Positions 1-7,257 of a DNA stretch of 40,485 nucleotides are shown here, piece after piece. Location of the stretch: NCBI GenBank assembly GCA_022766785.1, contig JALEOL010000019.1, positions 1 through 40,485 on the forward strand, written 5' to 3'. The position numbers and the translations under genes are program-made. The stretch comes from Oscillospiraceae bacterium. GTDB taxonomy: Bacteria; Bacillota; Clostridia; Oscillospirales; Ruminococcaceae. The notes beneath the pieces are model-generated. The model saw only the letters and a list, made by a program, of their open reading frames with translations. It was not told the DNA's origin and ran no database searches. How positions within the stretch are numbered: position 1 is the first letter of the stretch; every line of letters starts with the position of its first letter.

Positions 1-19
1 CACGGCAACAGCATTTACT
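1..19. repeat. IS left terminal inverted repeat
   Basis: CACGGCAACAGCATTTACT is the exact reverse complement of 1161-1179. The repeat could extend by a base or more beyond the window edge. Confidence 0.93.
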
Positions 20-1130
20 ATTGAGGTGAAACGGAAAAGGGGTCAAGTAGGATGTCAAGAAAGAGAGCAGGCTCGAGGGCGGCTCTGAACATGAGGCGTT
101 TCTTGCTAATGCGCTTATATTGAGCCTGAGAAACCAAGTTCAATGCGGTTTTTCTAAGGACATTGAGATTTAGCGGAGAATTGTCCTTCCTGGCTCTGGA
201 AGCGTCCTCACGAAAGATAACGTCAAGACACCAATGAAGCTGATTTTCAATAGACCAATGCTTTCGCACAGAGTAAGAAAATTCGTTAAGGTCAGTCAAT
301 GATGTAATAAAATACCTCGTGAACTCGTGAGTTTCACCCTTTTCGGTAATCGTTGATTTAACTGAACCAAGAGCTTTCAACCCAACCCATTCGCTCCTTT
401 GTTCAAGCCAGGACAAGTCGGTTAAAAGGCGATACTCCCTCTTTTCAATTCTCCCATGACCTTTGTCGAGAGTATTTGTGGAGGGGATTTCTTTATAATA
501 ATCGTTGAAATAATCTTCTGTGTCCTTGTACAGCGCAGGCTGATTCTGCTTTAACCCTATAGCATAATCAGCTTTTTTCTCGGTTATTGTTTCAACGATT
601 TTCTTCTGGCAGCTCATTGCGTCTGCTGTGACAATTGAACCTTTAACATCAATCAGGTTGAGCAGTTCGGGAACTGCTGTGATTTCGTTAGTTTTTTCTT
701 CAACCGTCAGTTCACCCAGTGTAAGTTGATTTTCAGCGGCAAATGCGCTTATTACGTGATATGCCTTGTGCTTTGCGTTTGCGCTTCCGCATATCGTTTT
801 GCCGTCTATCGCAACCACACCACGCTCTGCTCTTTCGGCTGCCACCCAATCTATTAGGCATGACGATAGCTCAGACGGGTCTAGCTTTTCAAACACCCGT
901 CTGAATGTATCACTGTCCGGTATACCGTTCGGAAGTTCAAGAAATTTCCCCAGATATTCCTGACGACTTTTGCCGAACGCCTCCATATCGGCAAAATCTT
1001 CCCCTCCGCATATTACGGTACACAATCCAATGATTATTATATCTTCGAGCTTGTGTCGGATATTTCCATATCCTGTCCTTCTTGGCTCTCTGATATTTTT
1101 TATCCCCATTTTTAATTCTTCTATATTCAT
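18..1130 (-). CDS. ISAs1-family transposase
   Basis: This 370-residue protein is a DDE transposase of the ISAs1 type, catalysing cut and strand transfer of its own element. The N-terminal ~90 residues look like the DDE_Tnp_1-associated domain (RHKLEDII..., PDSDTFRRVFEKL). The catalytic triad is probably D109 (AIDGKTICG), D170 (VTADAMSCQ) and E295 (HWSIENQLHWCLDV), all in typical motifs. Full length for the family, with no frameshift. The start ATG lies just inside the right terminal repeat and the stop overlaps the left one, as usual for compact IS elements. The family assignment is from motif recognition; the exact IS name is unknown to me. Confidence 0.93.
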   Translation of the reverse strand: MNIEELKMGIKNIREPRRTGYGNIRHKLEDIIIIGLCTVICGGEDFADMEAFGKSRQEYLGKFLELPNGIPDSDTFRRVFEKLDPSELSSCLIDWVAAERAERGVVAIDGKTICGSANAKHKAYHVISAFAAENQLTLGELTVEEKTNEITAVPELLNLIDVKGSIVTADAMSCQKKIVETITEKKADYAIGLKQNQPALYKDTEDYFNDYYKEIPSTNTLDKGHGRIEKREYRLLTDLSWLEQRSEWVGLKALGSVKSTITEKGETHEFTRYFITSLTDLNEFSYSVRKHWSIENQLHWCLDVIFREDASRARKDNSPLNLNVLRKTALNLVSQAQYKRISKKRLMFRAALEPALFLDILLDPFSVSPQ

Positions 1131-1160
1131 ATTTCCTATTATACATCTTTTCTGCGAAAA

Positions 1161-1179
1161 AGTAAATGCTGTTGCCGTG
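1161..1179. repeat. IS right terminal inverted repeat
   Basis: AGTAAATGCTGTTGCCGTG, a perfect inverted match to bases 1-19. It marks the right boundary of the IS on the transposase 5' side. Confidence 0.93.
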
Positions 1180-1205
1180 TGTCCGTCACGCTTTTCCGGA
1201 AAGAA

Positions 1206-1231
1206 TAAGCGCGCCCCTGAACAGAACGCGC
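1206..1231 (-). terminator. Possible weak terminator of the DUF2935 gene
   Basis: GCGCG (1209-1213) pairs with CGCGC (1227-1231) across a 13-base loop. Read on the minus strand it is followed by a short T-rich stretch (TTATTCTTT). The stem is short, so the call is tentative. Confidence 0.35.
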
Positions 1232-1240
1232 ATTCTCATT

Positions 1241-2134
1241 TCAGCTTTTCAGCAGCCTGAGATAATGATTAGCTTCCCTCAGAACATGGTCGGCAAGCAG
1301 CGGCAGTATCACCGAGCGTATTTTGCACTGGGTTATCCCCTGGGCGCCTGCGGATTTGAAATCACGGAGCTTTTTTGTAAGCTCTTTCGTTTCGGCGGTC
1401 ATCGTGGAGTCATGGGCATTGCGGCTTTTTTCCAGCAGGTCGCAGTACTCTCCGGCAAACTTATCCGCGGAACTGAACAGCTCTGTTTCACACGGGTCAA
1501 GAAGTCCGCGGATAAACATCGCGTGCTCCATCATTATGCGGTTCCAGAAGCACTCCGTCTCCCTCATGGAGCTGTCCGGCAGCGAACCGTTCTTCTCAAG
1601 GCATTCAACATGCTCCCTGTACAGCTTTGCTTCCCTGATGATGTGCTCGATAAGCAGCGGATAATTCACCGTGAACATCTCGCAGCACAGCACGTTCCGC
1701 AGCACCGACTCCTTGAACGAGATAAGCCCCTCCAGCAGGAACAGCGCCCTCTGGTTGAGCTTTTTCACCTTGCTGCGCATATCCGGATTATCGCTGCATT
1801 TTGCGCAGCCGCTTCTCAGGCGAAGCTCCATGCCGGTGATATCACTGTCTATGGGTATCCCGGTTAACTTTGCGGTCTGCTTTTCTGCAAGGGCGGTAAA
1901 TTCCGTAACGATCTCCTGAGACCGCAGCACGCCTTGTCCTATGATACCGTTTGCAAGCTTCACAGCGTCACACAGAAGCTTTTCAAACTCGCATTTGAAA
2001 TACTCAGCCTTCTCCGAAAAGGACGCGTTCGCAGGAGTAAATCCGGCTTCAAGGAACAGCGAATGTTCCTTCATTATCCGCCCGGAAAACAGGTGAAGCT
2101 CCAGCGATCTCTCAATATAATTACTGCTGTGCAT
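1241..2134 (-). CDS. DUF2935 family protein
   Basis: A 297-residue soluble protein with the opening NYIERSLELHLFSGRIMKEHSLFLEAGF and a second repeat-like segment (ETECFWNRIMMEHAMFIRGLLDP). This is the pattern of DUF2935, an all-helical family with two hemerythrin/ferritin-like four-helix halves. Repeated His and Glu residues in both halves (H-E-H, E-x-H) could bind metal, but no function is established. A strong GGAGG lies 8-9 bases before the ATG. It is a single gene, with the IS placed just downstream and the ABC fusion gene ending about 120 bp upstream on the same strand. Confidence 0.82.
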   Translation of the reverse strand: MHSSNYIERSLELHLFSGRIMKEHSLFLEAGFTPANASFSEKAEYFKCEFEKLLCDAVKLANGIIGQGVLRSQEIVTEFTALAEKQTAKLTGIPIDSDITGMELRLRSGCAKCSDNPDMRSKVKKLNQRALFLLEGLISFKESVLRNVLCCEMFTVNYPLLIEHIIREAKLYREHVECLEKNGSLPDSSMRETECFWNRIMMEHAMFIRGLLDPCETELFSSADKFAGEYCDLLEKSRNAHDSTMTAETKELTKKLRDFKSAGAQGITQCKIRSVILPLLADHVLREANHYLRLLKS

Positions 2135-2253
2135 AATAATACCTCCGTTACATACAGCTGTACTGCCATCAGATATACTATATGCACAAATTCAGAATAT
2201 GGTGCATGTTCACAAAAATACACTCTGCCGATCCGGAACGGGTATTTTTTCAC

Positions 2254-3648
2254 CTATTGAGAATGCTGCTCCTGCCCAGCTATGGCATAAAGCTCTATTA
2301 CCTCCGCCGCCGAAAGCGCCTTGCAGTCTCCACGGTCGTGGGTCACAAGGATCGCCGTCTTTCCCGTCAGCATTTTCCTGCACCATTCGCTTACCCGTGC
2401 CCGGGTGGTCTCGTCAAGTCCCTTGAACGGCTCGTCCAGCACTATCACAGAGAACTCCGCAAGAAGCGCCCTCACAAGCGCCACACGCCGCTTCATTCCG
2501 CCGGAGAAATCACGCACCGGCTTGTCTGCGCAGCCCTCAAGCCCCACTGTACACAGCGCCTTGTCTATCTCCTCAGCGCTGCGGCTGTTCCCGGTGACAA
2601 GACGTATATTCGCCGCAGCTGTGAGATTTCCGCACAGCCTGTCCTCCTGGAATACCGCCGAAAACCGCGCCGTTTCTGCTCCGGAAATACTGCCGCAGTC
2701 CGGGGTAACAAGCCCGGTAAGTATTCCAAGCAGGGTGGTCTTTCCGCAGCCGGATACGCCCATTACTGCGGTGGTTTTACCAGCCGGGAACTCATGCGAA
2801 AATCCGCTAAGCACCGTATTTTTGCCGTAACTCTTGGTGATATTCTCTGCATTGAGAAACGCAGGCGCAAGCTCGCAGAACTCACCCGTGCGTCCCCGGA
2901 AATGCCTGCCGGAAACCGCGTTCACCGCTATATCCGTGACAAGCAGGAATACCCTTTCGCTCGCCCAGCTTAGCAGTATCACCGCGATCGTCCACGCGAA
3001 CAGATCGGCGGTCTCAAGGTAGATCTTTGCGCTGTACAGCTTTTCACCCATCGATCCGGAGGGAATACCGATGATCTCCGCCGCCGTGCCGCTTTTCCAG
3101 CTCAGACCTATCGCAAGCCGGGTGGCATTGCGGAAATACGGCAGCAGCTGCGATAAATATACCCCCGCAAATCTCCTGACAGGGGGAACACGGAACAGCC
3201 TTGCCATTTCGCTCAGCTTCGGGTCGAGGTTTTCAAGTCCCTCCAGCATTCCGGAATACACCACCGGGAGAGTTATCAGGAACGAGATCAGCACCGACAG
3301 ATTGCGCGAAGTCACCCAGATAAGCGCCAGCACGGTTATGCTCGCCACCGGCACCGCCTTTACCGCAGAGATGAGCGGAGAAAGCAGCAGCTTCACCACC
3401 CGGAGTTTCCCTGCAAGAAGCGCCAGAGTAACTGCGCATACCGTTCCCAGCACGAAGCCGCACAGGATCCTGCCTGCGGAAAATCCCACGCTGCGCCAGA
3501 ACCCGGCGGAGGGCACAAGCTCAATGAGCCTTTCCACAGCCCGAACGGGAGATACCAGCAGCAATTCCTGATCCAGCAGACAAGCGCCTATCTGCCACAA
3601 TACCAGCCAGAACAGCACGCACCCGGCGGTGATGAGTCTTTTCTTCAC
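2254..3648 (-). CDS. ABC transporter permease-ATPase fusion protein (SsuC/TauC-like plus ATPase)
   Basis: One polypeptide of about 464 residues joins two importer parts normally made separately. Residues ~1-245 are a permease of the nitrate/sulfonate/thiamine-precursor type: hydrophobic segments and an EAA-like loop (GLENLDPKLSEMARLFRVPP, ~137-156). Residues ~262-464 are a compact ATPase with Walker A GVSGCGKTT (~297), Q-loop VFQED, signature DFSGGMKRR, Walker B VIVLDEP and switch LVTHD, all intact. I prefer the GTG at 3648 (MKKRLITAG) behind GGGGGTA over a TTG four codons upstream. It follows the binding-protein gene on the same strand, so the operon gives regulator, binding protein, then membrane plus motor. 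Substrate unknown. Confidence 0.85.
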   Translation of the reverse strand: MKKRLITAGCVLFWLVLWQIGACLLDQELLLVSPVRAVERLIELVPSAGFWRSVGFSAGRILCGFVLGTVCAVTLALLAGKLRVVKLLLSPLISAVKAVPVASITVLALIWVTSRNLSVLISFLITLPVVYSGMLEGLENLDPKLSEMARLFRVPPVRRFAGVYLSQLLPYFRNATRLAIGLSWKSGTAAEIIGIPSGSMGEKLYSAKIYLETADLFAWTIAVILLSWASERVFLLVTDIAVNAVSGRHFRGRTGEFCELAPAFLNAENITKSYGKNTVLSGFSHEFPAGKTTAVMGVSGCGKTTLLGILTGLVTPDCGSISGAETARFSAVFQEDRLCGNLTAAANIRLVTGNSRSAEEIDKALCTVGLEGCADKPVRDFSGGMKRRVALVRALLAEFSVIVLDEPFKGLDETTRARVSEWCRKMLTGKTAILVTHDRGDCKALSAAEVIELYAIAGQEQHSQ

Positions 3649-3672
3649 AGCTACCCCCAAAAATACAGAAAA

Positions 3673-3716
3673 GGTGCCTCGCCGCAGTGTTCAGACAGCC
3701 ACCGCGGCGCGGCACC
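3673..3716 (-). other. Intercistronic hairpin between binding protein and permease-ATPase
   Basis: GGTGCC-x-CGCCGC (minus strand) pairs with GCGGCG-x-GGCACC around an 18-base loop, followed by TTTTC on the minus strand. A strong GC stem placed after a binding-protein gene and before its permease may act as a partial terminator or RNA stabiliser giving excess binding protein. The structure is seen; the role is inferred. Confidence 0.6.
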
Positions 3717-3739
3717 CGGATACCAGATCGTCTGACCTG

Positions 3740-4888
3740 TCAAGCCCCGTAGTAGAAATCGTCCCCGGGAAGCGCTCCGCCGACGGACGCCGCCGCGCTG
3801 TCGAACAGAACATTCAGGTATCCGGATAGCTTCTCCTTCATTTCAGCGCCGGAAATGAAAACGATATTGCACTTGGGCAGCGCTTTTTCAGCCACTGCGG
3901 CAGGTACTATGTCGAACTTTCCGATAAGCTGCGCCGCCTCGGCATTATTGCCGTTTACGAACTCCACAGACGCGCTGTACTCGCCCAGGAACGCGTCCAC
4001 AGCGGCAGGATAGCTCTCGGCGAACTCGGTGCGCGCGATCACAACGCCGGTAACAAGCGCGCTGCCGTTATTCAGCGCAGACCACTCCTCGTTGAGATCC
4101 AGCACAACGCTCACGCCCTCGCTCTTGGTCTGGGCTGTGGTAACGAACGGCTGGGGGAGCATTGCCGCGCTTCCCTCGTCGGAAAGCAGGGCGCTCAGGC
4201 ACTCGGAGTGCTCGCTCTTCCACTCAATGGTGACGTCGCTGTCGGGGTCGATACCGTTCTGGGTAAGGATATAGCGCAGCGCGTACTCCGGTGTTGCGCC
4301 CTTTCCGCTGGCGTAAATAGTCTTGCCCCGTAGATCCGCCGCCGTTGTAATAGTAGGCTCTCCGTTCTGGCAGATGTAGAGCACGCCAAGAGTGTTCACC
4401 GCAAGCACCTTTACGCCGCCCTGGGTCTTGTTGTACAGCACGGAAGCAAGGTTTGCAGGAACGCATGCGATGTCGATATTTCCCTGTATTATCGCAGGGG
4501 TGATCTCATCAGCAGCGCCTGATATCGTGAACTCAAAGCCGCTGTTTTCGCTCTCATCGTCCATCAGCTTTATCATTCCCATTGCCGTGGGGCCTTTGAG
4601 CGCAGCTACCCTTATAACTTCGGGGCTTTCGGTGTTTTCGGAGACCTCAGCAGTGGGAGCGGCAGGTGCGGACTCCTCTGCGGCAGGCTCTTTTTCCGAT
4701 TCCGCTGCGGAGCTTTCCTCGGCAGTCTTTTCCGCATGGGGTGCAGAGCCGGCTTCAGCGGTCGCCTGCGCCTGTGAGGAGGTCTGGGAGGAACTTACGG
4801 AGCTTTCCCCGTTTGACGAACAGCCTGCCAGCATTCCCATGCAGAGAACAGCTGCCAGTATACTTTTCAGCTTCTTTGAAATACTCAT
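3740..4888 (-). CDS. ABC substrate-binding lipoprotein, NMT1/THI5-like
   Basis: A 382-residue exported lipoprotein: positively charged start, hydrophobic core, lipobox LAGC (Cys at ~23), then a Ser/Glu/Ala-rich linker (~25-90) that would span the wall. The ligand-binding region (~92-382) has the NMT1/THI5/SsuA look: IRVAALKGPTAMGMIKLMDD, NIDIACVPANLASVLYNKTQGGVKVLAV, DLRGKTIYASGKGATPEYALRYIL. Such proteins bind aromatic, sulfonate or pyrimidine-like ligands; this one cannot be assigned. Its ATG overlaps the stop of the ACT regulator gene by 4 bp (ATGA), so the two are translationally coupled. Confidence 0.85.
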   Translation of the reverse strand: MSISKKLKSILAAVLCMGMLAGCSSNGESSVSSSQTSSQAQATAEAGSAPHAEKTAEESSAAESEKEPAAEESAPAAPTAEVSENTESPEVIRVAALKGPTAMGMIKLMDDESENSGFEFTISGAADEITPAIIQGNIDIACVPANLASVLYNKTQGGVKVLAVNTLGVLYICQNGEPTITTAADLRGKTIYASGKGATPEYALRYILTQNGIDPDSDVTIEWKSEHSECLSALLSDEGSAAMLPQPFVTTAQTKSEGVSVVLDLNEEWSALNNGSALVTGVVIARTEFAESYPAAVDAFLGEYSASVEFVNGNNAEAAQLIGKFDIVPAAVAEKALPKCNIVFISGAEMKEKLSGYLNVLFDSAAASVGGALPGDDFYYGA

Positions 4889-5148
4889 TCTTCGTTTCCT
4901 TTCTTTGGTGAATATACCGCCTTGACGGTGACACCCTCCAGCCTGCCCAGCTTTCCGGACAGCCCGGACACTATGTTCATCGGTGCGTCAAGCACCACGT
5001 TTATGATATTCAGTCCCTTCTGCCGATAGGGTATCCCCATTCTGCCGATAATGCTGTCCCGGAACTCATGCAGCAGCGAGTTAATCGCCGACACGCTCTC
5101 CTCACGGCTTATTATCATTGATATCACCGCGACCCGTGTTTCTTCCAC
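4885..5148 (-). CDS. TM1266-type ACT-domain regulator (iron-only hydrogenase system regulator family)
   Basis: An 87-residue protein with one ACT-like fold: VAVISMIISREESVSAINSLLHEFRDSIIGRMGIPYRQKGLNIINVVLDAP...LSGKLGRLEGVTVKAVYS. It matches the small family known from Thermotoga TM1266, a putative regulator linked to [FeFe]-hydrogenase genes. Starts at GTG behind a strong GGAGGT, seven bases away. No hydrogenase gene is in the window; instead it heads an importer operon. ACT domains usually sense small ligands, so it may sense the imported substrate (inference). An attenuator-like hairpin lies just upstream. Confidence 0.8.
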   Translation of the reverse strand: MEETRVAVISMIISREESVSAINSLLHEFRDSIIGRMGIPYRQKGLNIINVVLDAPMNIVSGLSGKLGRLEGVTVKAVYSPKKGNEE

Positions 5149-5333
5149 AGCTGTACCTCCATACTAAAAAAGCCCTTCTCCCCCTGCGTGGGAAAAAGGC
5201 GAACAGAATGTCTCCCCGTTGTATACGGGGTTCTTTCACAGCCTTTTGCCTCAAGCCTTTTCAGGATTTCGGCAGCAGAACAGAGCATGTTCATTCCGTC
5301 AGGCGCACGGGCGGCTTCGGGTCTGAATTTCAT
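5124..5333 (-). CDS. Small leader-region reading frame, uncertain
   Basis: A 69-codon frame (MKFRPEAARAPDG...) begins 5-6 bases after AGAGGA and about 45 bases downstream of a strong promoter. It runs through the attenuator-like hairpin and stops 25 bases inside the ACT regulator gene. I do not recognise the sequence. It may be a real small gene, or a leader frame whose translation disrupts the hairpin and couples to the next gene. It could also be chance within a structured leader RNA. Confidence 0.4.
   Translation of the reverse strand: MKFRPEAARAPDGMNMLCSAAEILKRLEAKGCERTPYTTGRHSVRLFPTQGEKGFFSMEVQLWKKHGSR
5166..5200 (-). terminator. Attenuator-like intrinsic terminator before the ACT regulator
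   Basis: On the minus strand GCCTTTTTCCC pairs over 11 positions (with G-U pairs) with a G-rich arm ending GAAGGGC and is followed directly by TTTTTT. It sits between promoter and start codon, only ~6 bases before the ribosome binding site of the first main operon gene, so premature termination is possible. A second small stem CCCCGT/ACGGGG lies just upstream at 5214-5230. Confidence 0.6.
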
Positions 5334-5382
5334 TGAGATCCTCTGAAAACCGTTACCCGGCGTTCAGTGATCGTCCTGTAAC

Positions 5383-5411
5383 ACTATAGCATATTTTTCC
5401 GGTTTTGTCAA
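5383..5411 (-). promoter_or_regulatory. Sigma-A promoter of the ACT regulator/ABC operon
   Basis: On the minus strand TTGACA (5406-5411), a 17-bp spacer, then TATAGT (5383-5388). It gives a leader of about 225 nt before the ACT regulator start. Confidence 0.8.
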
Positions 5412-5456
5412 GGTGTTTTTCACTCAATATTCACCAACAGAAAAGCACATTATATA

Positions 5457-5485
5457 TTGACAATTTTATGGTATTGTGGTAAAAT
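5457..5485 (+). promoter_or_regulatory. Sigma-A promoter of the GH9 gene
   Basis: TTGACA (5457-5462), 17-bp spacer, TAAAAT (5480-5485). Because the reading frame is open through these boxes, an upstream TTG start can look possible; the promoter makes that start very unlikely. Divergent from the promoter at 5383-5411. Confidence 0.82.
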
Positions 5486-5540
5486 GATTTTGTATGGGCA
5501 GACCGGAAATCTGTCCCGTATCACGAACGAGGTCAAGACC

Positions 5541-7202
5541 ATGAACAATGATGAAATAGTAGATCCCCGACCCGAAATGCTTATTTCCCCGGTGAAGATA
5601 TTCGTAAATCAGGCAGGCTACAGACCCGGCGATGAAAAGACCGCCGTGCTGACCTTCCCGTCGTCATACTTTTCTGTGATCGACGAGAACGGCAGGCAGG
5701 TTTTCTCCGGCAGCGCTGTTCCGGCAGGACACGATGAGGCTTCCGGAGATGATATATGGCGCGCTGATCTGACAAGGCTGGACGCCCCCGGGAAATACCG
5801 CGTGGTGTCCTCCGGTGAAAGCTCCGAGGTCTTCGAGATAAAAGACGACGTATACAGCGACTGCTTTGACAAGTGCATGAAAGCGTTCTATTTCCAGCGC
5901 TGCGGCTGCGAGCTGCTGCCGGAATACGCCGGAATGTGGACTCACGGCAAATGCCACTGCGGACGCGCCCTGCTGCTGGAAAACACCTCCGTTTCTCTGG
6001 AGGTATCAGGGGGCTGGCACGACGCCGGGGATTACGGCAGATATGTCACCCCTGCGGCTGCCGCGCTGGCTCACTTGTTTTACGGCTGGAAGCTCTACCC
6101 GAAAGTTTTCAGAAAGCAGGACATAAATATTCCCGGAAAACCCTCGGACATGCCCGATGTACTTATCGAATGCCGGTATGAGCTTGAATGGCTGCTGAAA
6201 ATGCAGCGCTACGACGGGGCGGTCTGGCATAAGGCTACCACAATGCAGCACGCGCCTTTTGTCATGCCGGAGGACGACAACGGGCAGATCTTCGTAATGC
6301 AGGTATCCTCCAGCGCTACTGCGGATTTCGCTGCGGTGACAGCACTGGCTTCCACCATTTACAGGAAATACGATGGGATCTTCGCCGACTGGCTGATGAA
6401 ATGCTCTCTCGCAGCCTATGACTGGCTGGAGAAAAATCCGCAGTTCATCGGCTTTACCAACCCCAAGGGCTGCAACACCGGCAGCTACGGGGAGCATTCC
6501 GACCTGGACAACCGCTTCTGGGCGGCGGCGGAGCTGTACTCCGCTTCGGGGGAGGAGCGTTTTTACAACAAGGTGATGGAGCTTCTCCAAAATGAATTCC
6601 CACGCACGGCGCTGGGCTTTGCTTCGGTGGGCGGCTTCGGCGCGCTTTCGCTGCTGCTTAGCGGCAGAGCCGGCGCCGCGCTGATGAACCAGCTCCACAA
6701 GGATTTCATCTCCCGGGCGGAAGCGCTTGCGGATATATGCGAAAAAAGCGGATGGGGCGTTTCCATAACAGCCGACGACTACCACTGGGGCAGCAATATG
6801 CAGGTGCTGACAAACGGAATGATATTCCTCATCGCCGACTGGCTGGAGAAAAACTCCGTAACCGGCAGACCCAGATTCCGCAGATATGCGAAAATGCAGC
6901 TGGACTATATCCTTGGCGTGAACGCCACCGGATACAGCTTCATCACCGGAGTGGGGAGCTTCTGCGTGAATTACCCCCACCACCGGCAGGCGTTCGCCGA
7001 CAACATTGAGGAATGCTTCCCCGGACTGGTCAGCGGCGGTCCCGACAGCCACCGGGACGACCAGTACGCGGCTGCTGTGATACCCAAGGGTACCCCTCCG
7101 ATGAAGTGCTTTCTGGACAACACCGAGTGCTATTCGCTAAACGAAGTCACGATCTACTGGAATTCTCCGGCGGTATTCCTGCTCGCCGGGCTTTCAGAAT
7201 AA
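5541..7202 (+). CDS. Glycoside hydrolase family 9 enzyme without signal peptide
   Basis: A 553-residue protein with an N-terminal Ig-like domain (~15-100, KIFVNQAGYRPGDEKTAV...) and a GH9 (alpha/alpha)6-barrel. The GH9 markers are present: GGWHDAGDYGRY with the two catalytic Asp (about D161 and D164), the NYPHHRQ His motif, and near the C-terminus DNTECYSLNEVTIYWNSP with the proton-donor Glu (~E535). ATG 5541 follows GAGGTC at a 7-base gap and lies downstream of the promoter. There is no signal peptide, dockerin or carbohydrate-binding module, so it probably acts in the cytoplasm on imported beta-linked oligosaccharides. GH9 also contains exo-glucosaminidases and xyloglucan-type enzymes; the substrate is open. 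Confidence 0.9.
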   Translation: MNNDEIVDPRPEMLISPVKIFVNQAGYRPGDEKTAVLTFPSSYFSVIDENGRQVFSGSAVPAGHDEASGDDIWRADLTRLDAPGKYRVVSSGESSEVFEIKDDVYSDCFDKCMKAFYFQRCGCELLPEYAGMWTHGKCHCGRALLLENTSVSLEVSGGWHDAGDYGRYVTPAAAALAHLFYGWKLYPKVFRKQDINIPGKPSDMPDVLIECRYELEWLLKMQRYDGAVWHKATTMQHAPFVMPEDDNGQIFVMQVSSSATADFAAVTALASTIYRKYDGIFADWLMKCSLAAYDWLEKNPQFIGFTNPKGCNTGSYGEHSDLDNRFWAAAELYSASGEERFYNKVMELLQNEFPRTALGFASVGGFGALSLLLSGRAGAALMNQLHKDFISRAEALADICEKSGWGVSITADDYHWGSNMQVLTNGMIFLIADWLEKNSVTGRPRFRRYAKMQLDYILGVNATGYSFITGVGSFCVNYPHHRQAFADNIEECFPGLVSGGPDSHRDDQYAAAVIPKGTPPMKCFLDNTECYSLNEVTIYWNSPAVFLLAGLSE

Positions 7203-7257
7203 AACCCTGCCGTCTCAGCTGATTGCAGATACGTCATGGAATAATTGGGAGAAAATA

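Larger units (their letters stand above)
1..1179 (-). mobile_element. Complete ISAs1-family insertion sequence
   Basis: The element is bounded by perfect 19-bp terminal inverted repeats at 1-19 and 1161-1179 and holds one intact transposase gene on the minus strand. Length, one-ORF layout and transposase type fit the ISAs1 family. The left tip coincides with base 1, so the left flank and target duplication cannot be seen; the right flank begins TGTCCGTC at 1180. The intact gene and perfect ends suggest a recent, possibly active copy. It lies about 60 bp beyond the stop codon of the DUF2935 gene and breaks no visible gene on its right side. Confidence 0.9.

Noticed and set aside
5334..5456. 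TPP riboswitch considered for the THI5-like importer leader
   Set aside because: The CUGAGA and GAACCUGAUC-type conserved blocks are absent.
5457..5540. N-terminal extension of the GH9 protein from a TTG
   Set aside because: The TTG is the -35 box of a consensus promoter; a well-spaced ATG with a ribosome site follows at 5541.
6006..7052. Minus-strand open frame opposite the GH9 gene
   Set aside because: Shadow of a well-supported GH9 coding sequence.
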